Position numbers and translations under genes: made by a program. Positions 5,670-6,130 of a stretch of 6,130 nucleotides of DNA are shown here, one piece after another. The notes beneath the pieces were generated by a model. It saw nothing but the letters and a program-made list of their open reading frames with translations, ran no database searches and was not told where the DNA came from. Source of the stretch: Oscillospiraceae bacterium. Lineage in GTDB: Bacteria > Bacillota > Clostridia > Oscillospirales > Oscillospiraceae. Numbering within the stretch: the stretch's first letter is position 1; the number at the start of each line of letters is the position of its first letter. The stretch is from contig CADCLH010000166.1 in NCBI GenBank assembly GCA_902802215.1, forward strand, positions 1 through 6,130, in the 5' to 3' direction.

Positions 5670-5676
5670 GGGGAGG
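5670..5676 (+). promoter_or_regulatory. Ribosome binding site of the second sensor gene
   Basis: GGGGAGG at 5670-5676 lies 5 bases before ATG 5682 and fixes that start. No promoter is apparent in the 35-base gap after the EAL gene stop, so the two genes are probably co-transcribed. Confidence 0.75.
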
Positions 5677-5681
5677 TACGG

Positions 5682-6130
5682 ATGCACTCCTTAAGGACAA
5701 GGATCACGCTGCTGACCGTCTGCGTCATCGTGATCGCCGTGAGCGCCGTCACGCTTATGAGCGTGCTGTTCATCCGGAACAACGAGCAGCGCGAGTCGCA
5801 GCAGCTGCTCCTGCTGCTGTGCGAGACCGGCGAGCGCAACCTTGACTATTACTTCAACAGCGTGCAGAAATCGGTCGGAAAGGTCGCCGCGTTTGTGGAA
5901 GACGATCTGGACGGACTGGAGACAAAGCAGCTGGAGCGCCATATCGACCGCGTGCGGAGCTACTTCGAGGAGATGGCCAACAAGACCAACGGCGTGCTGA
6001 CCTACTATTACCGCATCGACCCGGAGCTGTCCGGCTCTGTCAAGGGCTTCTGGTATACGGACCTCGACGGAGAGGGCTTTACCGAGCATGAGGTGACGGA
6101 CATCACGCTCTACGACACGCAGGACACCTC
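5682..6130 (+). CDS. N-terminal part of a membrane sensor protein with an extracytoplasmic (dCache-like) domain; 3' end outside window
   Basis: The frame is open from ATG 5682 to the right edge (149 codons). Residues of about 7-31 (RITLLTVCVIVIAVSAVTLMSVLFI) form an N-terminal transmembrane helix with a short basic start (MHSLRTR). After it comes the beginning of an extracytoplasmic sensor region: a helical stretch (RESQQLLLLLCETGERNLDY, then FNSVQKSVGKVAAFVEDDL), then LTYYYRIDPELSG, GFWYTDLDGEGF and EVTDITLYD, the style of Cache-type sensors of receptor kinases, cyclases and chemoreceptors. The output domain lies beyond the window, so kinase, GGDEF and other endings cannot be told apart. It follows the broken EAL gene by 35 bases with a strong ribosome binding site, suggesting one signalling operon. 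Confidence 0.8.
   Translation, partial: MHSLRTRITLLTVCVIVIAVSAVTLMSVLFIRNNEQRESQQLLLLLCETGERNLDYYFNSVQKSVGKVAAFVEDDLDGLETKQLERHIDRVRSYFEEMANKTNGVLTYYYRIDPELSGSVKGFWYTDLDGEGFTEHEVTDITLYDTQDT

Overview
The window is GC-rich (about 60% by eye) and reads like the genome of a Firmicute, probably a high-GC gut Clostridia lineage of the Oscillospiraceae/Christensenellales type. Three things suggest this: strong AGGAGG-type ribosome binding sites, sigma-A-like promoters with good -10 boxes, and familiar protein types (a DUF6465-like protein and a substrate-binding-domain/GGDEF/EAL sensor). The placement is inferred from protein style and not proven. All supported genes are on the + strand.

Layout: (1) 3-272, the C-terminal end of an unrecognised protein. 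(2) 299-1267, a proline-iminopeptidase-like alpha/beta hydrolase with a complete catalytic triad, 26 bases downstream. (3) 1291-1811, a promoter and a TTG-started gene joining an XRE-type helix-turn-helix, a Lys/Ala-rich tail and a DUF6465-like C-terminus. (4) 1868-2636, a self-contained regulator unit: a strong promoter, two palindromic operators forming a 16-bp perfect inverted repeat, a TetR-family repressor and a Rho-independent terminator. (5) 2682-5646, a promoter and a large cyclic-di-GMP receptor/phosphodiesterase gene: signal peptide, two periplasmic SBP_bac_3-like sensor domains, a membrane helix, a degenerate GGDEF and an EAL domain with its catalytic residues. It is broken by two lesions into three reading frames. 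(6) 5682-6130, the start of a second membrane sensor protein, 35 bases downstream and cut by the window edge.

How the parts fit: the tetR unit looks autoregulated, and no target gene for it is visible here. The last two genes look like one signalling operon of extracytoplasmic sensing coupled to cyclic-di-GMP turnover or another output. The sensor/phosphodiesterase carries a 1-base lesion near 3493-3495 and a deletion of 3n+2 bases (about 35 by family recall) near 5085-5086. As written it cannot make a full product; restoring both would give about 968 residues. No CRISPR array, insertion sequence, tRNA or rRNA was seen, and no stretch over 300 bases lacks a gene. I did not find convincing evidence of a wholly new system. 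The most interesting items are the operator/promoter/possible-terminator overlap, the HTH-DUF6465 fusion and the doubly broken EAL gene.
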